Shown here: positions 13,416 through 27,012 of the stretch, piece by piece | How the letters are laid out: each line of letters starts with the position of its first letter | Position numbering within the stretch: position 1 is the first letter of the stretch | Source: Litoditis marina | Lineage: Eukaryota > Nematoda > Chromadorea > Rhabditida > Rhabditidae | Reading direction: 5' to 3' | NCBI GenBank assembly: GCA_964036275.1 | Contig: CAXIWQ010000226.1 | Coordinates: 1-64,000, forward strand | Length of the DNA stretch: 64,000 nt | The notes under the pieces: model-generated | The model's database searches: none | The model's input: the letters and a program-made list of their open reading frames with translations, nothing else | Told to the model about the DNA's origin: nothing | Made by a program: the position numbers and the translations under genes

Positions 13416-16400
13416 GAGGTTAAGCAAGAAGTTTTTAGACCCTAACTTTGTTTCTGATAAATGAAATTGTCTGAAAGTTACAGACTATTACCAACCTTGT
13501 TAACTCTCTAACATATACAAAAATCAGGCCAAACCGTTTATTACTTCTAAAGATATCGCCCAAAGCGCATCTCATTCGTATGCCCATGAGAGGTGAGGTT
13601 AAGCAAGAAGTTTTTAGACCCTAACTTTGTTTCTGATAAATGAAATTGTCTGAAAGTTACAAACAATTACCAACCTTGTTAACTCTCTAACATATACAAA
13701 AATCAGGCCAAACCGTTCATTACTTCTAAAGATATCGCCCAAAGCGCATCTCATTCGTATGCCCATGAGAGGTGAGGTTAAGCAAGAAGTTTTTAGACCC
13801 TAACTTTGTTTCTGATAAATGAAATGGTCTGAAAGTTACAGACAATTACCAACCTTATTAACTCTCTAACATATACAAAAATCAGGCCAAACCGTTTATT
13901 ACTTCTAAAGATATCGCCCAAAGCGCATCTCATTCGTATGCCCATGAGAGGTGAGGTTAAGCAAGAAGTTTTTAGACCCTAACTTTGTTTCTGATAAATG
14001 AAATTGTCTGAAAGTTACAAACAATTACCAATTTTGTTAACTCTCTAACATATACAAAAATCAGGCCAAACCGTTTATTACTTCTAAAGATATCGCCCAA
14101 AGCGCATCTCATTCGTATGCCCATGAGAGGTGAGGTTAAGCAAGAAGTTTTTAGACCCTAACTTTGTTTCTGATAAATGAAATTGTCTGAAAGTTACAGA
14201 CTATCATCAACCTTGTTGACTCTCTAACATATACAAAAATCAGGCCAAACCGTTTATTACTTCTAAAGATATCGCCCAAAGCGCATCTCATTCGTATGCT
14301 CATGAGAGGTGAGGTTAAGCAAGAAGTTTTTAGACCCTAACTTTGTTTCTGATAAATGAAATTGTCTGAAAGTTACAAACAATTACCAACCTTGTTAACT
14401 CTCTAACATATACAAAAATCAGGCCAAACCGTTTATTACTTCTAAAGATATCGCCCAAAGCGCATCTCATTCGTATGCCCATGAGAGGTGAGGTTAAGCA
14501 AGAAGTTTTTAGACCCTAACTTTGTTTCTGATAAATGAAATTGTCTGAAAGTTACAAACAATTACCAACCTTGTTAACTCTCTAACATATACAAAAATCA
14601 GGCCAAACCGTTCATTACTTCTAAAGATATCGCCCAAAGCGCATCTCATTCGTATGCCCATGAGAGGTGAGGTTAAGCAAGAAGTTTTTAGACCCTAACT
14701 TTGTTTCTGATAAATGAAATGGTCTGAAAGTTACAGACAATTACCAACCTTATTAACTCTCTAACATATACAAAAATCAGGCCAAACCGTTTATTACTTC
14801 TAAAGATATCGCCCAAAGCGCATCTCATTCGTATGCCCATGAGAGGTGAGGTTAAGCAAGAAGTTTTTAGACCCTAACTTTGTTTCTGATAAATGAAATT
14901 GTCTGAAAGTTACAAACAATTACCAATTTTGTTAACTCTCTAACATATACAAAAATCAGGCCAAACCGTTTATTACTTCTAAAGATATCGCCCAAAGCGC
15001 ATCTCATTCGTATGCCCATGAGAGGTGAGGTTAAGCAAGAAGTTTTTAGACACTAACTTTGTTTCTGATAAATGAAATTGTCTGAAAGTTACAGGCTATC
15101 ATCAACCTTGTTGACTCTCTAACATATACAAAAATCAGGCCAAACCGTTTATTACTTCTAAAGATATCGCCCAAAGCGCATCTCATTCGTATGCTCATGA
15201 GAGGTGAGGTTAAGCAAGAAGTTTTTAGACCCTAACTTTGTTTCTGATAAATGAAATTGTCTGAAAGTTACAGACTATTACCAACCTTGTTAACTCTCTA
15301 ACATATACAAAAATCAGGCCAAACCGTTTATTACTTCTAAAGATATCGCCCAAAGCGCATCTCATTCGTATGCCCATGAGAGGTGAGGTTAAGCAAGAAG
15401 TTTTTAGACCCTAACTTTGTTTCTGATAAATGAAATTGTCTGAAAGTTACAAACAATTACCAACCTTGTTAACTCTCTAACATATACAAAAATCAGGCCA
15501 AACCGTTCATTACTTCTAAAGATATCGCCCAAAGCGCATCTCATTCGTATGCCCATGAGAGGTGAGGTTAAGCAAGAAGTTTTTAGACCCTAACTTTGTT
15601 TCTGATAAATGAAATGGTCTGAAAGTTACAGACAATTACCAACCTTATTAACTCTCTAACATATACAAAAATCAGGCCAAACCGTTTATTACTTCTAAAG
15701 ATATCGCCCAAAGCGCATCTCATTCGTATGCCCATGAGAGGTGAGGTTAAGCAAGAAGTTTTTAGACCCTAACTTTGTTTCTGATAAATGAAATTGTCTG
15801 AAAGTTACAAACAATTACCAATTTTGTTAACTCTCTAACATATACAAAAATCAGGCCAAACCGTTTATTACTTCTAAAGATATCGCCCAAAGCGCATCTC
15901 ATTCGTATGCCCATGAGAGGTGAGGTTAAGCAAGAAGTTTTTAGACCCTAACTTTGTTTCTGATAAATGAAATTGTCTGAAAGTTACAGACTATCATCAA
16001 CCTTGTTGACTCTCTAACATATACAAAAATCAGGCCAAACCGTTTATTACTTCTAAAGATATCGCCCAAAGCGCATCTCATTCGTATGCTCATGAGAGGT
16101 GAGGTTAAGCAAGAAGTTTTTAGACCCTAACTTTGTTTCTGATAAATGAAATTGTCTGAAAGTTACAAACAATTACCAACCTTGTTAACTCTCTAACATA
16201 TACAAAAATCAGGCCAAACCGTTTATTACTTCTAAAGATATCGCCCAAAGCGCATCTCATTCGTATGCCCATGAGAGGTGAGGTTAAGCAAGAAGTTTTT
16301 AGACCCTAACTTTGTTTCTGATAAATGAAATTGTCTGAAAGTTACAAACAATTACCAACCTTGTTAACTCTCTAACATATACAAAAATCAGGCCAAACCG

Positions 16401-16995
16401 TTCATTACTTCTAAAGATATCGCCCAAAGCGCATCTCATTCGTATGCCCATGAGAGGTGAGGTTAAGCAAGAAGTTTTTAGACCCTAACTTTGTTTCTGA
16501 TAAATGAAATGGTCTGAAAGTTACAGACAATTACCAACCTTATTAACTCTCTAACATATACAAAAATCAGGCCAAACCGTTTATTACTTCTAAAGATATC
16601 GCCCAAAGCGCATCTCATTCGTATGCCCATGAGAGGTGAGGTTAAGCAAGAAGTTTTTAGACCCTAACTTTGTTTCTGATAAATGAAATTGTCTGAAAGT
16701 TACAAACAATTACCAATTTTGTTAACTCTCTAACATATACAAAAATCAGGCCAAACCGTTTATTACTTCTAAAGATATCGCCCAAAGCGCATCTCATTCG
16801 TATGCCCATGAGAGGTGAGGTTAAGCAAGAAGTTTTTAGACACTAACTTTGTTTCTGATAAATGAAATTGTCTGAAAGTTACAGGCTATCATCAACCTTG
16901 TTGACTCTCTAACATATACAAAAATCAGGCCAAACCGTTTATTACTTCTAAAGATATCGCCCAAAGCGCATCTCATTCGTATGCTCATGAGAGGT
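13416..16995. repeat. 10-monomer higher-order repeat, 1,790 bp, tandem duplication
   Basis: Copy 1 (13416-15205) and copy 2 (15206-16995) both read I-E-D-C-B-A-E-D-C-B. The last monomer of each copy (15027 and 16817) shares two private marks, cactaac in place of ccctaac and g69. These lie exactly 1,790 bp apart. By eye I found almost no differences between the copies, so the duplication is recent. Confidence 0.92.
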
Positions 16996-17174
16996 GAGGT
17001 TAAGCAAGAAGTTTTTAGACCCTAACTTTGTTTCTGATAAATGAAATTGTCTGAAAGTTACAAACAATTACCAACCTTGTTAACTCTCTAACATATACAA
17101 AAATCAGGCCAAACCGTTTATTACTTCTAAAGATATCGCCCAAAGCGCATCTCATTCGTATGCCCATGAGAGGT

Positions 17175-19322
17175 GAGGTTAAGCAAGAAGTTTTTAGACC
17201 CTAACTTTGTTTCTGATAAATGAAATTGTCTGAAAGTTACAGACTATCATCAACCTTGTTGACTCTCTAACATATACAAAAATCAGGCCAAACCGTTTAT
17301 TACTTCTAAAGATATCGCCCAAAGCGCATCTCATTCGTATGCTCATGAGAGGTGAGGTTAAGCAAGAAGTTTTTAGACCCTAACTTTGTTTCTGATAAAT
17401 GAAATTGTCTGAAAGTTACAGACAATTACCAACCTTGTTAACTCTCTAACATATACAAAAATCAGGCCAAACCGTTTATTACTTCTAAAGATATCGCCCA
17501 AAGCGCATCTCATTCGTATGCCCATGAGAGGTGAGGTTAAGCAAGAAGTTTTTAGACCCTAACTTTGTTTCTGATAAATGAAATTGTCTGAAAGTTACAA
17601 ACAATTACCAATTTTGTTAACTCTCTAACATATACAAAAATCAGGCCAAACCGTTTATTACTTCTAAAGATATCGCCCAAAGCGCATCTCATTCGTATGC
17701 CCATGAGAGGTGAGGTTAAGCAAGAAGTTTTTAGACCCTAACTTTGTTTCTGATAAATGAAATTGTCTGAAAGTTACAAACAATTACCAATTTTGTTAAC
17801 TCTCTAACATATACAAAAATCAGGCCAAACCGTTTATTACTTCTAAAGATATCGCCCAAAGCGCATCTCATTCGTATGCCCATGAGAGGTGAGGTTAAGC
17901 AAGAAGTTTTTAGACCCTAACTTTGTTTCTGATAAATGAAATTGTCTGAAAGTTACAGACTATCATCAACCTTGTTGACTCTCTAACATATACAAAAATC
18001 AGGCCAAACCGTTTATTACTTCTAAAGATATCGCCCAAAGCGCATCTCATTCGTATGCTCATGAGAGGTGAGGTTAAGCAAGAAGTTTTTAGACCCTAAC
18101 TTTGTTTCTGATAAATGAAATTGTCTGAAAGTTACAAACAATTACCAACCTTGTTAACTCTCTAACATATACAAAAATCAGGCCAAACCGTTTATTACTT
18201 CTAAAGATATCGCCCAAAGCGCATCTCATTCGTATGCCCATGAGAGGTGAGGTTAAGCAAGAAGTTTTTAGACCCTAACTTTGTTTCTGATAAATGAAAT
18301 TGTCTGAAAGTTACAGACTATCATCAACCTTGTTGACTCTCTAACATATACAAAAATCAGGCCAAACCGTTTATTACTTCTAAAGATATCGCCCAAAGCG
18401 CATCTCATTCGTATGCTCATGAGAGGTGAGGTTAAGCAAGAAGTTTTTAGACCCTAACTTTGTTTCTGATAAATGAAATTGTCTGAAAGTTACAGACAAT
18501 TACCAACCTTGTTAACTCTCTAACATATACAAAAATCAGGCCAAACCGTTTATTACTTCTAAAGATATCGCCCAAAGCGCATCTCATTCGTATGCCCATG
18601 AGAGGTGAGGTTAAGCAAGAAGTTTTTAGACCCTAACTTTGTTTCTGATAAATGAAATTGTCTGAAAGTTACAAACAATTACCAATTTTGTTAACTCTCT
18701 AACATATACAAAAATCAGGCCAAACCGTTTATTACTTCTAAAGATATCGCCCAAAGCGCATCTCATTCGTATGCCCATGAGAGGTGAGGTTAAGCAAGAA
18801 GTTTTTAGACCCTAACTTTGTTTCTGATAAATGAAATTGTCTGAAAGTTACAAACAATTACCAATTTTGTTAACTCTCTAACATATACAAAAATCAGGCC
18901 AAACCGTTTATTACTTCTAAAGATATCGCCCAAAGCGCATCTCATTCGTATGCCCATGAGAGGTGAGGTTAAGCAAGAAGTTTTTAGACCCTAACTTTGT
19001 TTCTGATAAATGAAATTGTCTGAAAGTTACAGACTATCATCAACCTTGTTGACTCTCTAACATATACAAAAATCAGGCCAAACCGTTTATTACTTCTAAA
19101 GATATCGCCCAAAGCGCATCTCATTCGTATGCTCATGAGAGGTGAGGTTAAGCAAGAAGTTTTTAGACCCTAACTTTGTTTCTGATAAATGAAATTGTCT
19201 GAAAGTTACAAACAATTACCAACCTTGTTAACTCTCTAACATATACAAAAATCAGGCCAAACCGTTTATTACTTCTAAAGATATCGCCCAAAGCGCATCT
19301 CATTCGTATGCCCATGAGAGGT
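17175..19322. repeat. 6-monomer repeat B-F-C-C-B-A, two copies (1,074 bp each)
   Basis: Monomers from 17175 to 18248 read B-F-C-C-B-A, and monomers from 18249 to 19322 read the same. The second copy is also the first six monomers of the 21-monomer unit that follows, so the amplifications are nested. The same six-monomer string starts again at 22005. Confidence 0.88.
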
Positions 19323-22004
19323 GAGGTTAAGCAAGAAGTTTTTAGACCCTAACTTTGTTTCTGATAAATGAAATTGTCTGAAAGTTACAGACTATCATCA
19401 ACCTTGTTGACTCTCTAACATATACAAAAATCAGGCCAAACCGTTTATTACTTCTAAAGATATCGCCCAAAGCGCATCTCATTCGTATGCTCATGAGAGG
19501 TGAGGTTAAGCAAGAAGTTTTTAGACCCTAACTTTGTTTCTGATAAATGAAATTGTCTGAAAGTTACAAACAATTACCAACCTTGTTAACTCTCTAACAT
19601 ATACAAAAATCAGGCCAAACCGTTTATTACTTCTAAAGATATCGCCCAAAGCGCATCTCATTCGTATGCCCATGAGAGGTGAGGTTAAGCAAGAAGTTTT
19701 TAGACCCTAACTTTGTTTCTGATAAATGAAATTGTCTGAAAGTTACAGACTATCATCAACCTTGTTGACTCTCTAACATATACAAAAATCAGGCCAAACC
19801 GTTTATTACTTCTAAAGATATCGCCCAAAGCGCATCTCATTCGTATGCTCATGAGAGGTGAGGTTAAGCAAGAAGTTTTTAGACCCTAACTTTGTTTCTG
19901 ATAAATGAAATTGTCTGAAAGTTACAGACAATTACCAACCTTGTTAACTCTCTAACATATACAAAAATCAGGCCAAACCGTTTATTACTTCTAAAGATAT
20001 CGCCCAAAGCGCATCTCATTCGTATGCCCATGAGAGGTGAGGTTAAGCAAGAAGTTTTTAGACCCTAACTTTGTTTCTGATAAATGAAATTGTCTGAAAG
20101 TTACAGACTATCATCAACCTTGTTGACTCTCTAACATATACAAAAATCAGGCCAAACCGTTTATTACTTCTAAAGATATCGCCCAAAGCGCATCTCATTC
20201 GTATGCTCATGAGAGGTGAGGTTAAGCAAGAAGTTTTTAGACCCTAACTTTGTTTCTGATAAATGAAATTGTCTGAAAGTTACAAACAATTACCAACCTT
20301 GTTAACTCTCTAACATATACAAAAATCAGGCCAAACCGTTTATTACTTCTAAAGATATCGCCCAAAGCGCATCTCATTCGTATGCCCATGAGAGGTGAGG
20401 TTAAGCAAGAAGTTTTTAGACCCTAACTTTATTCTGATAAATGAAATTGTCTGAAAGTTACAGACTATCATCAACCTTGTTGACTCTCTAACATATACAA
20501 AAATCAGGCCAAACCGTTTATTACTTCTAAAGATATCGCCCAAAGCGCATCTCATTCGTATGCTCATGAGAGGTGAGGTTAAGCAAGAAGTTTTTAGACC
20601 CTAACTTTGTTTCTGATAAAAGAAATTGTCTGAAAGTTACAAACAATTACCAACCTTGTTAACTCTCTAACATATACAAAAATCAGGCCAAACCGTTTAT
20701 TACTTCTAAAGATATCGCCCAAAGCGCATCTCATTCGTATGCTCATGAGAGGTGAGGTTAAGCAAGAAGTTTTTAGACCCTAACTTTATTCTGATAAATG
20801 AAATTGTCTGAAAGTTACAGACTATCATCAACCTTGTTGACTCTCTAACATATACAAAAATCAGGCCAAACCGTTTATTACTTCTAAAGATATCGCCCAA
20901 AGCGCATCTCATTCGTATGCTCATGAGAGGTGAGGTTAAGCAAGAAGTTTTTAGACCCTAACTTTGTTTCTGATAAATGAAATTGTCTGAAAGTTACAAA
21001 CAATTACCAACCTTGTTAACTCTCTAACATATACAAAAATCAGGCCAAACCGTTTATTACTTCTAAAGATATCGCCCAAAGCGCATCTCATTCGTATGCC
21101 CATGAGAGGTGAGGTTAAGCAAGAAGTTTTTAGACCCTAACTTTGTTTCTGATAAATGAAATTGTCTGAAAGTTACAGACTATCATCAACCTTGTTGACT
21201 CTCTAACATATACAAAAATCAGGCCAAACCGTTTATTACTTCTAAAGATATCGCCCAAAGCGCATCTCATTCGTATGCTCATGAGAGGTGAGGTTAAGCA
21301 AGAAGTTTTTAGACCCTAACTTTGTTTCTGATAAATGAAATTGTCTGAAAGTTACAAACAATTACCAACCTTGTTAACTCTCTAACATATACAAAAATCA
21401 GGCCAAACCGTTTATTACTTCTAAAGATATCGCCCAAAGCGCATCTCATTCGTATGCCCATGAGAGGTGAGGTTAAGCAAGAAGTTTTTAGACCCTAACT
21501 TTATTCTGATAAATGAAATTGTCTGAAAGTTACAGACTATCATCAACCTTGTTGACTCTCTAACATATACAAAAATCAGGCCAAACCGTTTATTACTTCT
21601 AAAGATATCGCCCAAAGCGCATCTCATTCGTATGCTCATGAGAGGTGAGGTTAAGCAAGAAGTTTTTAGACCCTAACTTTGTTTCTGATAGATGAAATTG
21701 TCTGAAAGTTACAAACAATTACCAACCTTGTTAACTCTCTAACATATACAAAAATCAGGCCAAACCGTTTATTACTTCTAAAGATATCGCCCAAAGCGCA
21801 TCTCATTCGTATGCTCATGAGAGGTGAGGTTAAGCAAGAAGTTTTTAGACCCTAACTTTGTTTCTGATAAATGAAATTGTCTGAAAGTTACAAACAATTA
21901 CCAACCTTGTTAACTCTCTAACATATACAAAAATCAGGCCAAACCGTTTATTACTTCTAAAGATATCGCCCAAAGCGCATCTCATTCGTATGCCCATGAG
22001 AGGT
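18249..22004. repeat. 21-monomer higher-order repeat unit, copy 1 (3,756 bp)
   Basis: The monomer order is B-F-C-C-B-A-B-A-B-F-B-A-B'-A-B'-A-B-A-B'-A'-A. The three B' monomers (20397, 20754, 21469) share a 1-bp deletion plus a substitution near position 35 (ctttattctg for ctttgtttctg), so each is 178 bp. The unit is followed directly by a second copy. A private change (gataaaagaa) marks the monomer at 20575 in this copy only. Confidence 0.92.
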
Positions 22005-25000
22005 GAGGTTAAGCAAGAAGTTTTTAGACCCTAACTTTGTTTCTGATAAATGAAATTGTCTGAAAGTTACAGACTATCATCAACCTTGTTGACTCTCTAA
22101 CATATACAAAAATCAGGCCAAACCGTTTATTACTTCTAAAGATATCGCCCAAAGCGCATCTCATTCGTATGCTCATGAGAGGTGAGGTTAAGCAAGAAGT
22201 TTTTAGACCCTAACTTTGTTTCTGATAAATGAAATTGTCTGAAAGTTACAGACAATTACCAACCTTGTTAACTCTCTAACATATACAAAAATCAGGCCAA
22301 ACCGTTTATTACTTCTAAAGATATCGCCCAAAGCGCATCTCATTCGTATGCCCATGAGAGGTGAGGTTAAGCAAGAAGTTTTTAGACCCTAACTTTGTTT
22401 CTGATAAATGAAATTGTCTGAAAGTTACAAACAATTACCAATTTTGTTAACTCTCTAACATATACAAAAATCAGGCCAAACCGTTTATTACTTCTAAAGA
22501 TATCGCCCAAAGCGCATCTCATTCGTATGCCCATGAGAGGTGAGGTTAAGCAAGAAGTTTTAGACCCTAACTTTGTTTCTGATAAATGAAATTGTCTGAA
22601 AGTTACAAACAATTACCAATTTTGTTAACTCTCTAACATATACAAAAATCAGGCCAAACCGTTTATTACTTCTAAAGATATCGCCCAAAGCGCATCTCAT
22701 TCGTATGCCCATGAGAGGTGAGGTTAAGCAAGAAGTTTTTAGACCCTAACTTTGTTTCTGATAAATGAAATTGTCTGAAAGTTACAGACTATCATCAACC
22801 TTGTTGACTCTCTAACATATACAAAAATCAGGCCAAACCGTTTATTACTTCTAAAGATATCGCCCAAAGCGCATCTCATTCGTATGCTCATGAGAGGTGA
22901 GGTTAAGCAAGAAGTTTTTAGACCCTAACTTTGTTTCTGATAAATGAAATTGTCTGAAAGTTACAAACAATTACCAACCTTGTTAACTCTCTAACATATA
23001 CAAAAATCAGGCCAAACCGTTTATTACTTCTAAAGATATCGCCCAAAGCGCATCTCATTCGTATGCCCATGAGAGGTGAGGTTAAGCAAGAAGTTTTTAG
23101 ACCCTAACTTTGTTTCTGATAAATGAAATTGTCTGAAAGTTACAGACTATCATCAACCTTGTTGACTCTCTAACATATACAAAAATCAGGCCAAACCGTT
23201 TATTACTTCTAAAGATATCGCCCAAAGCGCATCTCATTCGTATGCTCATGAGAGGTGAGGTTAAGCAAGAAGTTTTTAGACCCTAACTTTGTTTCTGATA
23301 AATGAAATTGTCTGAAAGTTACAAACAATTACCAACCTTGTTAACTCTCTAACATATACAAAAATCAGGCCAAACCGTTTATTACTTCTAAAGATATCGC
23401 CCAAAGCGCATCTCATTCGTATGCCCATGAGAGGTGAGGTTAAGCAAGAAGTTTTTAGACCCTAACTTTGTTTCTGATAAATGAAATTGTCTGAAAGTTA
23501 CAGACTATCATCAACCTTGTTGACTCTCTAACATATACAAAAATCAGGCCAAACCGTTTATTACTTCTAAAGATATCGCCCAAAGCGCATCTCATTCGTA
23601 TGCTCATGAGAGGTGAGGTTAAGCAAGAAGTTTTTAGACCCTAACTTTGTTTCTGATAAATGAAATTGTCTGAAAGTTACAGACAATTACCAACCTTGTT
23701 AACTCTCTAACATATACAAAAATCAGGCCAAACCGTTTATTACTTCTAAAGATATCGCCCAAAGCGCATCTCATTCGTATGCCCATGAGAGGTGAGGTTA
23801 AGCAAGAAGTTTTTAGACCCTAACTTTGTTTCTGATAAATGAAATTGTCTGAAAGTTACAGACTATCATCAACCTTGTTGACTCTCTAACATATACAAAA
23901 ATCAGGCCAAACCGTTCATTACTTCTAAAGATATCGCCCAAAGCGCATCTCATTCGTATGCTCATGAGAGGTGAGGTTAAGCAAGAAGTTTTTAGACCCT
24001 AACTTTGTTTCTGATAAATGAAATTGTCTGAAAGTTACAAACAATTACCAACCTTGTTAACTCTCTAACATATACAAAAATCAGGCCAAACCGTTTATTA
24101 CTTCTAAAGATATCGCCCAAAGCGCATCTCATTCGTATGCCCATGAGAGGTGAGGTTAAGCAAGAAGTTTTTAGACCCTAACTTTATTCTGATAAATGAA
24201 ATTGTCTGAAAGTTACAGACTATCATCAACCTTGTTGACTCTCTAACATATACAAAAATCAGGCCAAACCGTTTATTACTTCTAAAGATATCGCCCAAAG
24301 CGCATCTCATTCGTATGCTCATGAGAGGTGAGGTTAAGCAAGAAGTTTTTAGACCCTAACTTTGTTTCTGATAAATGAAATTGTCTGAAAGTTACAAACA
24401 ATTACCAACCTTGTTAACTCTCTAACATATACAAAAATCAGGCCAAACCGTTTATTACTTCTAAAGATATCGCCCAAAGCGCATCTCATTCGTATGCTCA
24501 TGAGAGGTGAGGTTAAGCAAGAAGTTTTTAGACCCTAACTTTATTCTGATAAATGAAATTGTCTGAAAGTTACAGACTATCATCAACCTTGTTGACTCTC
24601 TAACATATACAAAAATCAGGCCAAACCGTTTATTACTTCTAAAGATATCGCCCAAAGCGCATCTCATTCGTATGCTCATGAGAGGTGAGGTTAAGCAAGA
24701 AGTTTTTAGACCCTAACTTTGTTTCTGATAAATGAAATTGTCTGAAAGTTACAAACAATTACCAACCTTGTTAACTCTCTAACATATACAAAAATCAGGC
24801 CAAACCGTTTATTACTTCTAAAGATATCGCCCAAAGCGCATCTCATTCGTATGCCCATGAGAGGTGAGGTTAAGCAAGAAGTTTTTAGACCCTAACTTTG
24901 TTTCTGATAAATGAAATTGTCTGAAAGTTACAGACTATCATCAACCTTGTTGACTCTCTAACATATACAAAAATCAGGCCAAACCGTTTATTACTTCTAA

Positions 25001-25759
25001 AGATATCGCCCAAAGCGCATCTCATTCGTATGCTCATGAGAGGTGAGGTTAAGCAAGAAGTTTTTAGACCCTAACTTTGTTTCTGATAAATGAAATTGTC
25101 TGAAAGTTACAAACAATTACCAACCTTGTTAACTCTCTAACATATACAAAAATCAGGCCAAACCGTTTATTACTTCTAAAGATATCGCCCAAAGCGCATC
25201 TCATTCGTATGCCCATGAGAGGTGAGGTTAAGCAAGAAGTTTTTAGACCCTAACTTTATTCTGATAAATGAAATTGTCTGAAAGTTACAGACTATCATCA
25301 ACCTTGTTGACTCTCTAACATATACAAAAATCAGGCCAAACCGTTTATTACTTCTAAAGATATCGCCCAAAGCGCATCTCATTCGTATGCTCATGAGAGG
25401 TGAGGTTGAGCAAGAAGTTTTTAGACCCTAACTTTGTTTCTGATAGATGAAATTGTCTGAAAGTTACAAACAATTACCAACCTTGTTAACTCTCTAACAT
25501 ATACAAAAATCAGGCCAAACCGTTTATTACTTCTAAAGATATCGCCCAAAGCGCATCTCATTCGTATGCTCATGAGAGGTGAGGTTAAGCAAGAAGTTTT
25601 TAGACCCTAACTTTGTTTCTGATAAATGAAATTGTCTGAAAGTTACAGACAATTACCAACCTTGTTAACTCTCTAACATATACAAAAATCAGGCCAAACC
25701 GTTTATTACTTCTAAAGATATCGCCCAAAGCGCATCTCATTCGTATGCCCATGAGAGGT
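22005..25759. repeat. 21-monomer higher-order repeat unit, copy 2 (3,755 bp)
   Basis: This copy has the same monomer order as the one before it, including three B' monomers at 24152, 24509 and 25224. The offset from the matching B' monomers is exactly 3,755 bp in each case. By eye I found five differences: a 1-bp deletion in the monomer at 22542, c124 in the B at 23794, loss of the private change of 20575, a first-decamer change (gaggttgagc) at 25402, and g68 in the last monomer, which turns A into F. Confidence 0.92.
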
Positions 25760-27012
25760 GAGGTTAAGCAAGAAGTTTTTAGACCCTAACTTTGTTTCTG
25801 ATAAATGAAATTGTCTGAAAGTTACAGACTATCATCAACCTTGTTGACTCTCTAACATATACAAAAATCAGGCCAAACCGTTTATTACTTCTAAAGATAT
25901 CGCCCAAAGCGCATCTCATTCGTATGCTCATGAGAGGTGAGGTTAAGCAAGAAGTTTTTAGACCCTAACTTTGTTTCTGATAGATGAAATTGTCTGAAAG
26001 TTACAAACAATTACCAACCTTGTTAACTCTCTAACATATACAAAAATCAGGCCAAACCGTTTATTACTTCTAAAGATATCGCCCAAAGCGCATCTCATTC
26101 GTATGCTCATGAGAGGTGAGGTTAAGCAAGAAGTTTTTAGACCCTAACTTTGTTTCTGATAAATGAAATTGTCTGAAAGTTACAGACAATTACCAACCTT
26201 GTTAACTCTCTAACATATACAAAAATCAGGCCAAACCGTTTATTACTTCTAAAGATATCGCCCAAAGCGCATCTCATTCGTATGCCCATGAGAGGTGAGG
26301 TTAAGCAAGAAGTTTTTAGACCCTAACTTTGTTTCTGATAAATGAAATTGTCTGAAAGTTACAGACTATCGTCAACCTTGTTGACTCTCTAACATATACA
26401 AAAATCAGGCCAAACCGTTTATTACTTCTAAAGATATCGCCCAAAGCGCATCTCATTCGTATGCTCATGAGAGGTGAGGTTAAGCAAGAAGTTTTTAGAC
26501 CCTAACTTTGTTTCTGATAAATGAAATTGTCTGAAAGTTACAGACAATTACCAACCTTGTTAATTCTCTAACATATACAAAAATCAGGCCAAACCGTTTA
26601 TTACTTCTAAAGATATCGCCCAAAGCGCATCTCATTCGTATGCCCATGAGAGGTGAGGTTAAGCAAGAAGTTTTTAGACCCTAACTTTGTTTCTGATAAA
26701 TGAAATTGTCTGAAAGTTACAGACTATCATCAACCTTGTTGACTCTCTAACATATACAAAAATCAGGCCAAACCGTTTATTACTTCTAAAGATATCGCCC
26801 AAAGCGCATCTCATTCGTATGCTCATGAGAGGTGAGGTTAAGCAAGAAGTTTTTAGACCCTAACTTTGTTTCTGATAAATGAAATTGTCTGAAAGTTACA
26901 AACAATTACCAACCTTGTTAACTCTCTAACATATACAAAAATCAGGCCAAACCGTTTATTACTTCTAAAGATATCGCCCAAAGCGCATCTCATTCGTATG
27001 CTCATGAGAGGT
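25402..27012. repeat. 3-monomer A'-F-B repeat (537 bp) and derivatives
   Basis: A'-F-B at 25402-25938 is followed by A'-F-B at 25939-26475, then F-B-A to 27012. A' carries g45 (gatagatg), a mark confined to about 21.6-28.6 kb. The F monomer at 26476 has t89. The B at 26297 has a private change (actatcgtc). The first triplet overlaps the tail of the 21-monomer unit. Confidence 0.85.

Noticed and set aside
20349..25394. Six almost identical 72-codon minus-strand frames spaced with the 21-monomer HOR
   Set aside because: They arise where the B' 1-bp deletion joins two frames of adjacent monomers. Their regular placement reflects duplication of the array, not a conserved gene.
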